Notes: generated from the letters alone by a model not told the origin. Counted from the stretch's first letter, positions 24,931 to 36,517 are shown. The stretch is 64,000 nucleotides of DNA from Doryteuthis pealeii (GCA_023376005.1 CM042152.1:90497948-90561947), one strand, 5' to 3'. Program-made: numbers and translations.

Positions 24931-25297
24931 GTATTTTTATCAGTTTTTTGGAAGTACAAATATCATTTGGGCATTAGTGTGAAGCATTAATGTGATATAT
25001 TATAATAATGTAGTTTTCATAATATATTAATCTGTGAATAAATATCAGAAAACTCGGTTGTTTATTTATTTTTTTTTTTTTTAGTTTCTTTTATTTAGTA
25101 GTAGTGGTGAATTTTCAGGATTGTAATCTCTCCCTTCTTCATGACACTGTGAGGACAGTGGTGATTTTCTGGCTGCAGGTTGTTCTTTTTTTATGTGGGG
25201 ATGCTAATTGGTTAGTTGGTGATTAATGAGTTTGTACTATGTGGCTCTAGTAGTCTGATAGGGGTCATGGAGTTAGTGGTAAGGGGGTGTCTTGGAA

Positions 25298-25478
25298 TTA
25301 TGTGTAGGCTTTTAGTATGCCTGTGTCTGTGTTTAGCCCTATTCTCTGCTTGCCTAATCTAATTATCCATCTTAATTCAGCTAGTTTCCTTGCTTGGGTG
25401 GATGTAGATGCATTTCAGGTTATCTAAATTGTGTGAAGGGTTATTAAAGTGGTGTGCGATTTTACTGGGTGGAGATTT
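25298..25478 (-). pseudogene. GIY-YIG-type retroelement C-terminus (Penelope/DIRS-like)
   Basis: On the minus strand one frame reads IAHHFNNPSHNLDNLKC. One frameshift later the frame reads ELRWIIRLGKQRIGLNTDTG and ends in a stop at 25298-25300. HFN-x4-H-x3-DL followed ~20 residues later by E-RWI-RL-x5-GLN is the C-terminal block that follows GIY-YIG nuclease domains in Penelope-like and related retroelements. The nuclease domain itself is not visible, so this is a short dead fragment. Confidence 0.55.
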
Positions 25479-25637
25479 TAGTTTTATCTGAGAAAAGATA
25501 AAAACAACATCATAGGAATAGTAACATCTTTCAATGTAGAAATGGTTTCATTAGATTTTCTACCACTACCATTCACATCCATATTTTCTATTGCGAGCAC
25601 ACTCCTATCCACACCTACATTAACACATGTTCACTCC

Positions 25638-26032
25638 TAACAGAAATACTGGGGTGAATTAGTATCTCTGTCATAAAGGAAAGGAGACAAGGCACTTATA
25701 GTGTATATAATTGGGTTAACAATTTATTAGTTGTGGTATTAAATGTGTGAGTATACAATTGGTGTTTAAATGTCTGTAAGAGGTTGCCAGAGAATTTCTC
25801 TTGGCGGGATATATATAAGTATGCATTGAGGTTTAAGAAACTTAACTTTGTTGTATCTGTCTCAGCAATGTCTCGATGTTGTCCGGTAAGGTCGCTGCTT
25901 CTATGATGTCTGCCTGTCGAAGTTGTCGTGATTCTCTCATGGGTCCGGACTATGTTCTTCCTCTGTCAGGGTTCTATCTCTGCCCCCTATTGTCCGGACT
26001 TCCGGTCGGGGGCAGATAACCCAATTTCCAAT
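25638..26032. mobile_element. 395-bp insertion with 5-bp target duplication
   Basis: It interrupts the 111-bp-type repeat. ACTCC flanks it at 25633-25637 and 26033-26037. Its base composition is richer in GC toward the right and it has a TATATAAG motif at 25812-25819. The ends are TAACAG...TTCCAAT, not TG...CA, so a solo LTR is possible but not shown. Confidence 0.5.
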
Positions 26033-26420
26033 ACTCCGTATAGATACACACATACCTACCAATTCTCATTCAGGCTGTGATCCCTTTTTACCGCCCCCAT
26101 TCTTCTGGCCCATTTCTGAAAAACTGATTTATTTCTGCAACCCGTGTAATTGGGTCAGACACGGGACTATACACATGCACAAATCTCGTGAACACTTGGT
26201 CCCTTTGCTATGTCTTTTGGAACAATTGGCAGTATCTTCAACAATCATCACACAGAAAATGTGTTTAAGTGGCACCAATGTGATGGGTACTATTTTTTAT
26301 GTTGTGTAGGTATGATGAGAAGGGTAGGGTGGATTAACTTATTAAATTATAATTATATAAATTGTATTAATTTTGTGATTCATCAATTTATGTACTTTTA
26401 TGTGTAATTTACTATTTTCT

Positions 26421-26623
26421 AGTCTTCTTCTTCTTTAGATTCTTCTTCTTTTGATTCTTCTTCTTCTTCTTCTTCTTCTTCTTCTTCTTCTTCTTCTTCT
26501 TCAGATTCTTCAGATTCTTCAGATTCTTCTTCTTCAGATTCTTCAGATTCTTCTTCTTCTTCTTTAGATTCTTCTTCTTCTTCTCTTCTTCTTCTTCTTC
26601 TTCTTCTTCTTCTTCTTCTTCTT

Positions 26624-26654
<31 letters not shown>
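26421..26654. repeat. (TTC)n/(TTCAGA)n microsatellite
   Basis: Long TTC runs with TTCAGA interruptions. The E/S/R-rich frame across it is an artefact. Confidence 0.9.
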
Positions 26655-26659
26655 TCTGT

Positions 26660-27420
26660 CCCACTGTACCCTTTTTGTTTTGTTTTTGTTTTTATTGACC
26701 TGATCCCTTTTAGACAGCAGGAGAGAAGCTAAATCTGATTCCAACTTGCTTGTTAACCATAACTGGTCACTCTTTTCAGATGCATAACCCAACCAAGTGC
26801 TTAACTTTCAGTACAGCACACTTAACATTAAGGTGTACATTATGAAGTAAGACCCCACTTTTGGATATGTTAGTATTTTCTTTGAAAAAGACCAATTTTT
26901 GATAAGTTGCAAAAAGAAAAGAGATAAAACTTACCTCTAAAATTATTCAATATCGGGTATATAATCGGCAAGAGAATCAGACGAGGGGATTGATAGATGA
27001 GATGATTAGAGTACGTACTTGTTAACTCAGCTGCCATATTCTTCAGGGCTGACTTCTCAGGCTGATCCTGTGGGTTGCTTTCTTGGCGTTGATTCTATTT
27101 CGGGCTGGTCATTTCTTGTTTAAATGAATCACCAAGGCAATACTTGTTTTTCTTTTAAGTCTTTTATTTAAAAAAAACCCAGCCCATAAAACTGCAGCGG
27201 TGAGATGTGACATCTTGAGAGCTGACAACGTCTGCTCTTGGATAGTAACTTGTCACAACTAAAACTAAACTATCTCGTACCTCTGGAGCAGTTAAGTCAG
27301 TTAAGGGGTTAATGAAGCCTGGTTCAAAAATATTCTTACTATAGTACGTATATAATTCATTACCTTGCGTCTTATCCAACAAATTCTATAAAAGAATAAA
27401 ACTGAAGTCATTATCTCAAA
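26660..27420. other. Unassigned region with one short minus-strand frame
   Basis: A 72-codon minus-strand frame (27164-27382) opens only from a TTG, and AATAAA follows its stop at once. I do not recognise it. It could be part of an LTR or retroelement, or chance. The remainder shows nothing. Confidence 0.35.
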
Positions 27421-27654
27421 TACAACGTTCGGTTTTCTTTGTTTCATGGCATATCAATCTTCATGGGTTATTCAATACCAAAGCCATCCTTGTAGAAGAA
27501 CTATAGTGGTATCATTTAACCTATAGGTGGGAGAATGAGGGAGTTCATACCTTTCCCAAGGGTATTAATTTGAATGTGAATGTAATAGCATCACATAAGT
27601 TCAAACTTATTTTTCTATGATCTTGCAGTACAGCAAATTATCTACGATGCCACT

Positions 27655-28183
27655 ATATATAATAGACAAAAATGATAAGACTAACAATATCCCCGCTATG
27701 AATAATAATAACAATAATAATAGTAATAATAATAATAACAATAGTATATAACATCATACACATACTCACTCACAAATTTAAACAAATCTCACCATCTCCT
27801 CCTTCAAAAAAAAAAAAAATTCTCCGAAATACCAAATAAGAGAAAATTTCTCTGAATGTTTGAGATGAGGCTTGAAGATTAGTATTATCTGCGTTATTCG
27901 GACTATTGTCCCATCTTCATTGAAATTTTGTACAACGTTTCGGCTGATATGCTCTCCGGTCTTCTTCAGGTATTTCTTGTCGGACTCGGAAACCTTCTCG
28001 GACTTATTTGGTATCTTGGAGAATTTTTTTTTTTTGAAGGGGGAGATGGTGAGATTTGTTTAAATTTGTGAGTGAGTATATGTATGATGTTATATACTAT
28101 TGTTATTATTATTATTACTATTATTATTGTTATTATTATTAATAGCGATGATATTGTTAGTCTTATCATTTTTGTTTAATATA
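27655..28183. mobile_element. Long inverted repeat with a family P copy in the middle
   Basis: The left arm (27655-27840) and right arm (28010-28183) are inverted copies of about 175 bp, including CTCACTCACAAATTTAAACAAATC and TGATAAGACTAACAATATC. The loop is a family P fragment (27847-28012, minus). Confidence 0.75.
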
Positions 28184-28936
28184 TATATCGTGAGTGTACA
28201 TCTATATTTGTCTATTTTGATTTGTCTAGTTGTCTTTAATCTGTTGATATCATCTGTGTCTGTCTTTTATCGATACTCTGTTAATATCTTTTTTTTTTCT
28301 TATATATTTTCTTAATATCTGTTTATTTAATTATTTATTCTATTTAATTTTATTTATTTATTTATTCATTTATCTATTATTCATTTTTTTATTTTCTAAA
28401 ATTCTTTTTTTTTAATCTTTTTTAATATTATATTATTTTTATATTATTCTTTCATTTTTATTTTTTTTATATTATTATTTTTGTTTTTGTTTATTCATTT
28501 CACTACAACTAAGTGAATTTTGAGAGGAGAAATGTGGATAAAGGAACAAAACTCAGACAAGTATATGTAGGAGATATATATCTAATATACATTTAATAAT
28601 CAAAAGGTTTTAAACATTGACAATAATTTTCAAATATAAATAAATCATCTTCAAAACTCTTATTTTTCACATTCATTTATTACTTTTCTCGATAAATAAT
28701 GTTTTTTATTGAATATAAAGTTTCAGGGATGTTAATCCTTATAAAACATTATCTATAATTATATATTATATTCATTAATATAGATTACTTTATTAAGATA
28801 GAATGTCTTTATCTTGAATATTATTGTTTCATCTTACTCGCTGTATCTTCCGGCTAAGTGTCTGTATTTCGTAATCATTTGGAAATTTTATATCAAACAT
28901 TTATTTCCATTCAGCAGAATGAAATCTTTTTGAGGG

Positions 28937-29194
28937 GCCGGGTTAGCTCAGTCGGTAGAGCGTTCAGCTAGAAAACACAAGGTTCCTAGTTCGATACCGG
29001 TCCTCGCCAACTCAGCGTATGAGTAGCACAGGGATCTGTGCGGTAAAGTAGGGAGCTGATGGTAGGTGTGGCGCTCCACCTCAGACGCCAAAAACAATCT
29101 CCTTGGTCCAGCGCTACTGAAAAGGGGATATACTCCCTCGCTGATTAGTTGATACCGACTTTAGGCCGCCCCGACGACTTTACTTTTTTTTTTT
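28937..29194 (+). repeat. SINE A, full length
   Basis: Clean copy matching 701-958, with A and B boxes intact (GTTAGCTCAGTCGGTAGAG; AGTTCGATACC). Confidence 0.85.
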
Positions 29195-29296
29195 TAGTTA
29201 TGCTTTCCAGACAGAATGTAATTTCATGTCAGCCAAGTTTTCCTGATAAATTTCTCTGTGCATTTCCTTAATGTTCAGTTTCTATGAAATTATCTT

Positions 29297-29713
29297 TTAA
29301 TCCTGGACGAGGTTGTTTGCATTTCACATAGCGGTAATAACTTCTGGAAAGTTATGCATCCAAAAATTCTCCCTCCAGCTATAGGTAAATAGTAGGACAG
29401 ATTAGGCTCTTTATCTTTGGTTAGTGTGGCGGATAATAATTGAAGAAGATACCTTTAGGTGAATAAGGTTTTATTCAATCGAAAAACGCACATATGTTTT
29501 CAAAGATGGCGACTTGCTGAATAAAAAAGGGGAGGTGATAGCCTAGACAAGGGCAGGTAACTCCAAATGCAAGGGTAGGTAACTCTGAAATTGTCTCATA
29601 TTACCACAGTTAGGCAACCAGTCTAGGACAAGGAAAAACTCTACATTTACACCTCTTAAACTCCACTTAACAAATTGATCATGTGTCACATCCTACTCAT
29701 GTGGAGGGGTTGG

Positions 29714-29717
<4 letters not shown>
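29297..29717 (+). repeat. SINE C split by solo LTR
   Basis: Same structure as 1060-1482. The LTR is at 29425-29608, flanked by GTTAG at 29420-29424 and 29609-29613. Confidence 0.8.
29425..29608. mobile_element. Solo LTR, 184 bp
   Basis: TGTGG...CCACA ends with a 5-bp GTTAG duplication. Same length and position as the copy at 1190-1373. Confidence 0.7.
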
Positions 29718-29749
<32 letters not shown>

Positions 29750-29754
<5 letters not shown>

Positions 29755-29955
29755 GACCCCTCCGTACGAGCAGGATGTGACACAAGGTCAATTTCTTAAG
29801 CGGAGTTTAGCAGGTTTGAATTCAGAGTTTTCCTTCTCCTAGACCAGTTGTCTAACCAAGGTTAAAGAGCCCAGTCTGCCCTACTATTTACCCATAGCTG
29901 GAGGGAGAGTAGAATTCATACCTTTCCCAAGGGTATTAGCGCTAAGTGAAATTGC
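29750..29955 (-). repeat. SINE C, inverted partner
   Basis: Joined tail-to-tail with 29297-29717 through a TA tract (29715-29749). Confidence 0.8.
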
Positions 29956-29958
29956 TAT

Positions 29959-30010
<52 letters not shown>

Positions 30011-30016
30011 CCTTTT

Positions 30017-30865
30017 TTAAGGTTCATATCTAAATTGAAGTTTTAGATCTTTAGCTCTTTCGTTGTATATTTTGTCAAAGAGTTCATTTTGGGCGACAGT
30101 AAAGTAATTCTTCCAATCACCAATAACACCTTTCCGAAACAAACTTCCTCCCGGTGTCCTCGTCTGAAACAATAATGGGGGTTTTGCACTTTTCAGTTTA
30201 TTAAAGCTACATTTTTCAGCAATCTCAACACACAAATCGTAGCTGAAATCTTTCTCTAAGAACTTGGCTACTCTTTGAATCTCCTTCACCGGATTCTCCT
30301 TGACATCCTCGTACATCACAATATGAACTGGCAATTCAGAATGCTCGGCAAAATCCCTCTGGTACTGCAGCATGTAATCAAACCAACTGCCAAACAGAGT
30401 TTTCCCCTCCAAGAAATACTCGAGAAAGTCACTGAAACTACCATCGAAGCCAATCAATTCTTTCAGCAGGTGATTGTGACAATAATCAGAGAGCACTATG
30501 TCTTTAGGATTGCGTGCAACAAAGACTATTTTAATTTTCTTTGTTAGAATCTCTTTTGGCAGATGTCTGAGTTTTAGGTGGCTGTTCAACACCCTTGGGG
30601 ATTTTATTGTTGCTAATTTATCTTGTTTATTTGCCTCCAGGAAATATTCTTCTTTGTTAACTTTCATGTAAGTTGTGTTTTCATTCACAATCATGTTTAT
30701 GACTTCCCAAAGCCAGTGAGTCCCTGATTTAGGGTATGCAAGCAACAAAACGTCATCATTACGAATTGGCATGGATGGAAGTTGTTGTAGATTCTCCTCA
30801 ATGTTTTCAAATAATGGATATTTCACACCTTGGTAGTAAAATCCTTTGATATTCAAATCGGCCAT
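30017..30865 (-). CDS. Cytosolic sulfotransferase (SULT family), intronless
   Basis: This predicted enzyme transfers sulfate from PAPS to hydroxyl or amino groups of small molecules in the cytosol. I start at the ATG at 30865 (context AACATGG, 282 aa). The open frame continues 14 codons further but only from a TTG. Numbered from that ATG: the 5'-phosphosulfate loop AYPKSGTHW has the catalytic-type Lys at 46; the general-base-type His is in NSH at 96; the 3'-phosphate site VARNPKDIVLS has Arg118 and Ser126; RKGVIGDWKN spans 244-253; and the dimerisation motif K-x3-TV-x3-E starts at Lys252. Length is normal for SULTs and no intron interrupts it. All landmark residues are present, so it should be catalytically competent. 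The substrate cannot be told. It could be a retrogene or a natural single-exon family member; it ends next to a TG/TA microsatellite. Confidence 0.9.
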   Translation of the reverse strand: MADLNIKGFYYQGVKYPLFENIEENLQQLPSMPIRNDDVLLLAYPKSGTHWLWEVINMIVNENTTYMKVNKEEYFLEANKQDKLATIKSPRVLNSHLKLRHLPKEILTKKIKIVFVARNPKDIVLSDYCHNHLLKELIGFDGSFSDFLEYFLEGKTLFGSWFDYMLQYQRDFAEHSELPVHIVMYEDVKENPVKEIQRVAKFLEKDFSYDLCVEIAEKCSFNKLKSAKPPLLFQTRTPGGSLFRKGVIGDWKNYFTVAQNELFDKIYNERAKDLKLQFRYEP

Positions 30866-32150
30866 GTTGATTGTAGAGATTTCTTTTTTAAATTGTAAAA
30901 TAGTCAAGTTTATGTTGTTATTTTGTTTTTGTTTTGTTTTTGTTTTTGTTTTTTTTTGGTTTTTGTTTGCTTGTTTTTTTTTTTTAATTTCGTTCCAAGT
31001 AAAAACATATGATCCAGAAACTCACAAATGCACTTGATTTTCAAGAAGTATATTATTAAAAAATGTCTTCAAGATTTGACAAAATGTAGATTAAACTGTA
31101 ATTGCTTTTACATATAGAAACATCAAAAGCAGAAACAATTTGAATTCAGTGTGAATATTACAAAATAATGTTAGATTGTAACATATGGAGATTGACAATT
31201 TGAATATGGAATTAGTTTTAAATCAGATAGTTTGAAATAATAACAATTTCTAAAATAAGTGTCTAACACAATGTAAGCTTAGAATTGTGAAATATATTTG
31301 TAATAAGAAAAATGTTTTTGCTCAAATTCATATGTAATATTTAACAATGAAAATATTCGATAAAAGTCTTTGGTCATAAAGATATAAAATTATAGTTACC
31401 TTCGTTTAATGGTAAAAAAAACAAGGTTTTGCTAATGCTCCTCTTGAATTCAAGTGTTGAGTTTGTTGTTTTTTTTGGGTTTTTTTTTCGTTTATTTTTT
31501 TATTCGTTTTTTTTTTGTCCACAAGAATAAAGTAAATGAATATTTTGAAATAATGGTTCCTTAATGATCCTAATAGCAGGATATCATAAAAATATTAGTC
31601 AAAGATTGAAAATGAAGAAATTTCTGTGATAGCTCCAATGTTGTATCTTTGTAGTAAAACGTCCAAGTGAAAATCTACAAATTGAATAAACAAGTTGTAA
31701 CCAGGTCAACTCGAATAATTACGCAATATATCGAGTGGTCTGTTAAGCACTTCTAAATTTGAGTGCACCATAAGGAGAGCTAAATGTCACATGGTGTAGT
31801 CAGCACTATTCGCTAATTTATTACAGGAAGAGGGAAAATATATATAATGATTCAGCAAAAAAAAAGTTTATAAGTTGTATAGACAACTGAAAGATTTTAT
31901 ACTTTTTGGTGATTTGTTATTTGAAGAATGTCAACATTCAAGTTGACAAAAATTGCTTATTTAAAATTTGCAAAGATGTGCAGTCAACCCAAAGGGAACC
32001 CTAAATGATTTTTTAGAAAAAAAACTAAGATGTGAGACAAGAGAATTTACTATTAACAAACAACTGTACTGAAGAATAAGCTTACTTTGAAATATTTCCA
32101 CCATGTTTCCTTAACTTCTGAACATAAATGAATGCTAAGAGAATAAACAA
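30866..32150. other. AT-rich sequence upstream of the sulfotransferase, no gene seen
   Basis: Poly-T and AT-rich sequence matching 2660-3920. No clear promoter motif can be assigned. Confidence 0.5.
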
Positions 32151-32178
32151 TGAAAAAAAAAAAGATAGAGAGAAAGGA

Positions 32179-32184
<6 letters not shown>

Positions 32185-32243
<59 letters not shown>

Positions 32244-32339
32244 AGAAAGAAGGGAGAAAAGGAAAAACAGAAGAGAGGGAGGGAAGCAAAAGACAGAAGA
32301 GAACGACAGAAGAGACAGAAGAAAGAAAGAAGGAAAAAC

Positions 32340-32395
<56 letters not shown>

Positions 32396-32450
32396 GGGGG
32401 GAGGAGAAAGAAGGGAGAAAAAAAGGAAAAACAGAAGAGAGAGAGGGAAG
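32185..32450. repeat. (GA)n tracts
   Basis: Two GA runs matching 3965-4240. Frames here are artefacts. Confidence 0.9.
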
Positions 32451-32666
32451 CAACAGATTAATTAATCTAAAATTAATTCCTACTAAATTGTCTTTAGCTG
32501 ATTGGAAATATTGAAGTGTTGGTGATGATTAAATACCAAATTGATGCTAAATGAAACATTTAACATGCACTACCAACTGAAACACTTCAATATTTTTCAT
32601 GATTTATACATTCAACCATATTTTCCTATAAATGCATGTATTCTTTTTAAAAATATCCTCATAACG

Positions 32667-32919
32667 AGCCAGTTTAGCTCAGTCTGTAGAGCATCTGCCT
32701 GAGAACCACAAGGTTCCCAGTTCGATACCACCCCTTGCCAACTCAGCATGAGTAACGCAGCTTGTATCTGTGTGGTAAAGTGAGGAGCTGACGATAGGTG
32801 TAACACTTCACCTCAGACGCTAAACAATCTCCCTGGTCTAGCGCTAGTGAAAAGGGGATAGGCTCTCTTGTTGTTCGACTGATACCAACAATAAGCCACT
32901 CTGCCTATATTACTATTTT
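32667..32919 (+). repeat. SINE A, diverged but complete
   Basis: Full-length counterpart of the truncated copy at 4841, with A box TTTAGCTCAGTCTG and B box AGTTCGATACC. Confidence 0.82.
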
Positions 32920-33339
32920 TAGCTTTATCATTCTTTTTCTTTTTAATCAATAATTTCATTGCAAAATATTAAATTTACCTGCAGAACATTTTATTTAAAA
33001 AAAACCCTATGCCATTGAATCTAAAAAAAAAAAAAAGAAGCCGAGTGGGTAAGTATGATTGATGAAACTTTCATTTAAGGGATTAAGTGTATTTTTGTTA
33101 CCAAGTTTATTTTTAAGCAGAGGGGTAAGCATGATTGTTGAAAATGTCATTCAACATAAACTCGTTATGAAAAGTGGACATGTGCAAACCTAAACTGGAT
33201 ACAATTAAATACACAAGCAACCTCAAATTTAATGTAGAAGAACATTATGTGACTATTTCTTGTTTGTAAATAATTTTCTCGAAAAACTCTATACAATAGA
33301 TAATTTTAAATATAGATTAAAATAAAACAAAATTAATAA

Positions 33340-33470
33340 TACTCAAAAATTAAGTAGGAACATTAAAAGGTCCATATTGTTTTTTAAAATAAATTTTAAT
33401 AGATACATCTATTAAAATTTATTTAAAAAAACAATATGGACCTTTTAATGTTCCTACTTAATTTTTGAGT

Positions 33471-33471
<1 letters not shown>
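33340..33471. mobile_element. MITE-1, near-perfect palindrome
   Basis: An inverted repeat of ~63 bp per arm (CTCAAAAATTAAGTAGGAAC... inward) with only a few unpaired bases in the centre. It is flanked by TA on both sides, as for Tc1/mariner-type insertions. It has no coding capacity. Confidence 0.8.

Positions 33472-33535
<64 letters not shown>
33472..33535. repeat. (CA)n(TA)n microsatellite
   Basis: CA repeats then TA repeats immediately after MITE-1. Confidence 0.9.
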
Positions 33536-33639
33536 TAGTTGCTCTTTATTCTATGTATTAATGATTTTGACTATAACTTAGATATTCATTGATAAATTTA
33601 CACAATTCCTGAGGGTATTGTAACACAAGCAGTGACATA

Positions 33640-34440
33640 GTTTTGGTTAGAGACAGACACCAAAACTTCATTATAATAAGATTTTTATGTTCAAGACAGA
33701 CACATTCACAGAGTTTTCATCATCATCATCACCATGATCTCATGCCAGCAGCACAGATATCCATGACAATCTATTCCCAACTGTCCCTATCATTCATTGT
33801 CCCCATGAGGTCCTCTGCACTGCATGCAGTATCTGCATAGAGCTGGTCTATATAGGTCTTTGCTGGATGACCCGCACTGGCATGTTCATGTGCTCGTTTC
33901 TTTCAGAGGACACGGCTTATGAGTTCATCCTTACTTCTTCAGCAGCATCCAGCATGTCTTGTCCATCTTACTTGGATGGCTTGTGTGATAGGGGGCAGGT
34001 GGCCATATAGTTGCTTCCTTGTGGGGTATTGTTTCCATGATTTGTTCAAGATCATACGTAGCATTCTTGTGCAGCGTCCATCTAACCTATTCTCCAGGCA
34101 CCACACCAAGGTCCAGGTGGTACAGCCATACAGTAGCACTGATACCACCACTACCTGGAAGAATTGTCACTTTAACCTGTCAATGAGATCTGATTCCCAA
34201 AGAACTGATAGTCTGTTTATAGCAGACCATGACTTCCATATGCGTGCATTAACATTGCTTTCTGCGGATGAGATATTACTACCTAGGTACATGAATTGTT
34301 CTACTGACTTAGTAACATGTAACAACAAGACTCACTTCTCCAACACTTGCCCTTTAACATCATTATCATTCATATTATTTTCATACCCACAGCATCTTTT
34401 ATCCATCACGGTGGTCATGTAACAGAGTATCTGCATTATT
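33640..34440 (-). pseudogene. LINE-1 C-terminal remnant, best copy
   Basis: Read on the minus strand from high to low coordinates: a FMYLGSNISS-type block near 34290; then 34151-33939 open as VVSVLLYGCTTWTL, LDGRCTRML, YGHLPPITQAIQVR, RHAG; then PAKTYIDQLYADTAC and DRDSW near 33860-33770. This is the standard C-terminal sequence order of an RTE-like non-LTR retrotransposon after its reverse transcriptase. The conserved WTPTHGR-like block is broken. No upstream catalytic domain is present. Confidence 0.7.
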
Positions 34441-35480
34441 ATACAAGACATTTGAAATTATTTATCTACATATTGAAAAAAAAAAAATGGATGCACCAGC
34501 TGATATGACATCATTGACATAATTCAAATATTTCTGGATGACTCTGATAAAAAGTTCATACAATTACATAACCTTTTCATTTTAACAAGTCTAATAAGGC
34601 CATAAAATTGTCTGATCCTGTCGTTAAGGACTGTAAAAACATTTTGAGTAGGGGGGAAAAAAATCAAAATTGCACGACTTCACTCACCATAAAAACATTA
34701 ATCAACAATGGTTAACCCTTTTGCAGGCAGATAATTTCTTTAATCCTAGTAGAGTGAGTTAAATGTGCTCAGACAATAAAGTCTGTATTTTGTTATGTAC
34801 TTCTTTGTTGGAAGTTGTTGTGTATATTCACTCAAGTTAGCAAGCTTTTCTGAGGCCTCCTAACATATTATAAGAAGTGGTTTTAGCCATGGAAGTTAGA
34901 ACCACATTTAATTCTTATATGCGTATCCGACAGGTGTCTAATAAGTAAAATTTCCCCCAAGTGTGAATTTACTAAGTTAATTCGCACTTCTTTTTTTTTC
35001 TAATTTCTTTTTTGGATTGAGTCATTAAATACATGGTATGTCTTTTTTTCTCTTTGTGATATAATTGATATTTATTCTCATTTTTGACTCCATAATGGTA
35101 GACATTGCTACAAATAGAAGGGATAATTCGCAGGCAGATAATTTCTTTAATCCTAGTAGAGTGAGCTAATTATTTTCATAGTGGGTATCTCCAAACAAGT
35201 CAATTAATCATATAAATAAAACTAGAAGCGGCTACCTGCTGTCGCAGGGGTAGAGGGAGTGGGCAAAAGTACTCTCATTACATTATAGTTGAATCACAAG
35301 TTGGATCCTCACAGGATGCCCCATTAAAAAACCATTACGTTGATCCAGATAATCTGAAAAGAAAAAATTAATGTCTCCTATTTAAAAAAACCTAAATGAA
35401 AACGTTCATGCTGTTATCATTTAAATTTTGTCTTTTAATTGAATAGAAATCAAATCTTCATTATTTTGGCTCAGAAAGCA
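34441..35480. other. No gene seen
   Basis: AT-rich sequence matching 6611-7590. Only short frames. Confidence 0.5.
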
Positions 35481-35485
35481 AGATC

Positions 35486-35890
35486 TGGTGATAGAGAATA
35501 TGTATACGACAAGAAGGTTCCTGATTACGACAAGAAGGTTCCAGAGTTCAAGAAGGCTCCCAAGTCTGACAAGAAATACCTGAGGAAGGCTGGAGGGCAC
35601 ATCGGCCAAAACATTGTACAGATAACAATAAAGATGAGGAAAATAGTCCGAATAATACAAGTACTACTCTTTAATACCTATTTTACTCTGGTGGATTTCC
35701 TATAGCCATTCAATGTTTAAAAATCATATTGTATTTTTATAATTAAATATTTTTTGCTTGTCTGCACTCAAAAAATGTTATATCATCCCCGGGGTCCATA
35801 TGGACCCCAGTTGGGAACCACTATTTTAGATTCAGTATCTCAGGGCTGATCTATAAAACATCCATTAAAAATGAAGCTTATGAACAACGG
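35486..35890 (+). repeat. Family P copy with extended 3' part
   Basis: Clean counterpart of 7594-8010. It has GACAAGAAGGTTCC repeats, AAATACCTGAGGAAGG, an ATCGGCCAAAAC core, TAGTCCGAATAA, then the ATATGGACCCC region. A related 3' part lies inverted at 40660-40970. Confidence 0.72.
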
Positions 35891-36517
35891 CTAAAATATT
35901 ATCTCTAAACTAAATGTAGCCATTTTTATTATTAATTCATACTTACCCGGCCCTCGGGCCTGTGTCCAGTGGCTTCAGCCTCTGGACTGGTAAAGTAATA
36001 ATAAACGGTGTGATCCCAGAGGGCCATCAACCCAGACAACACCTGCCTCCTTGATTTAAAGAGGCAGAGCTGTGTTTATCGCCCACTGCCTGAGGTGCTC
36101 CCGTTGAAGGGGAATGCCGACGAGATCCACGCATTTTTTGTGACTGCAATCCCATGAGCTTCGGTTCGTGAGTGGTCCCCATTAATAGGAGCTTGTGTCT
36201 GACCCACATACATGGGATGCGTGGTAAATACATCATTTTTATTATTAATTTATTGTCAGCGACAAAACTCAACAAAGAAGAAAATTATTTTATTTATTTT
36301 TTTTTAACATTAAGTAAAAAATTGTTTTAAATTATGATTATTCCATATAATGAATAAAATAAGAGACGTTAATGGCTTCATTCATCAATGGAGTTAAGTA
36401 TTGCCTTAATATATTTGGCAATGATCATCTCTGGCTAAAAGCTTAATGTATAAAGAATGAAGACAATCTTAATGTCTATATATTAAAAGGTAGTTAATTT
36501 GAGGTTCATTTCCTATA

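Larger units (their letters stand above)
28225..36177 (+). repeat. Third, direct copy of the 8-kb unit
   Basis: The order is collinear with 1-8343: AT-rich start, SINE A, SINE C with a solo LTR, TA tract, inverted SINE C, sulfotransferase, GA tracts, SINE A, LINE tail, family P copy. It departs from arm A just after about 36177, exactly where arm A turns back, so this copy shows the normal continuation. It differs from the arms by several indels of 100-400 bp and has the only intact sulfotransferase frame. Confidence 0.88.

Noticed and set aside
26419..26664. E/S/R-rich 81-codon frame
   Set aside because: Product of the TTC/TTCAGA microsatellite.
30866..30907. Extending the sulfotransferase 14 codons upstream
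   Set aside because: The extension opens with TTG. The ATG at 30865 has a good context and gives the usual family length.
33919..34422. 167-codon plus-strand open frame
   Set aside because: Antisense to the LINE-1 remnant, whose minus-strand translation carries the recognisable motifs.
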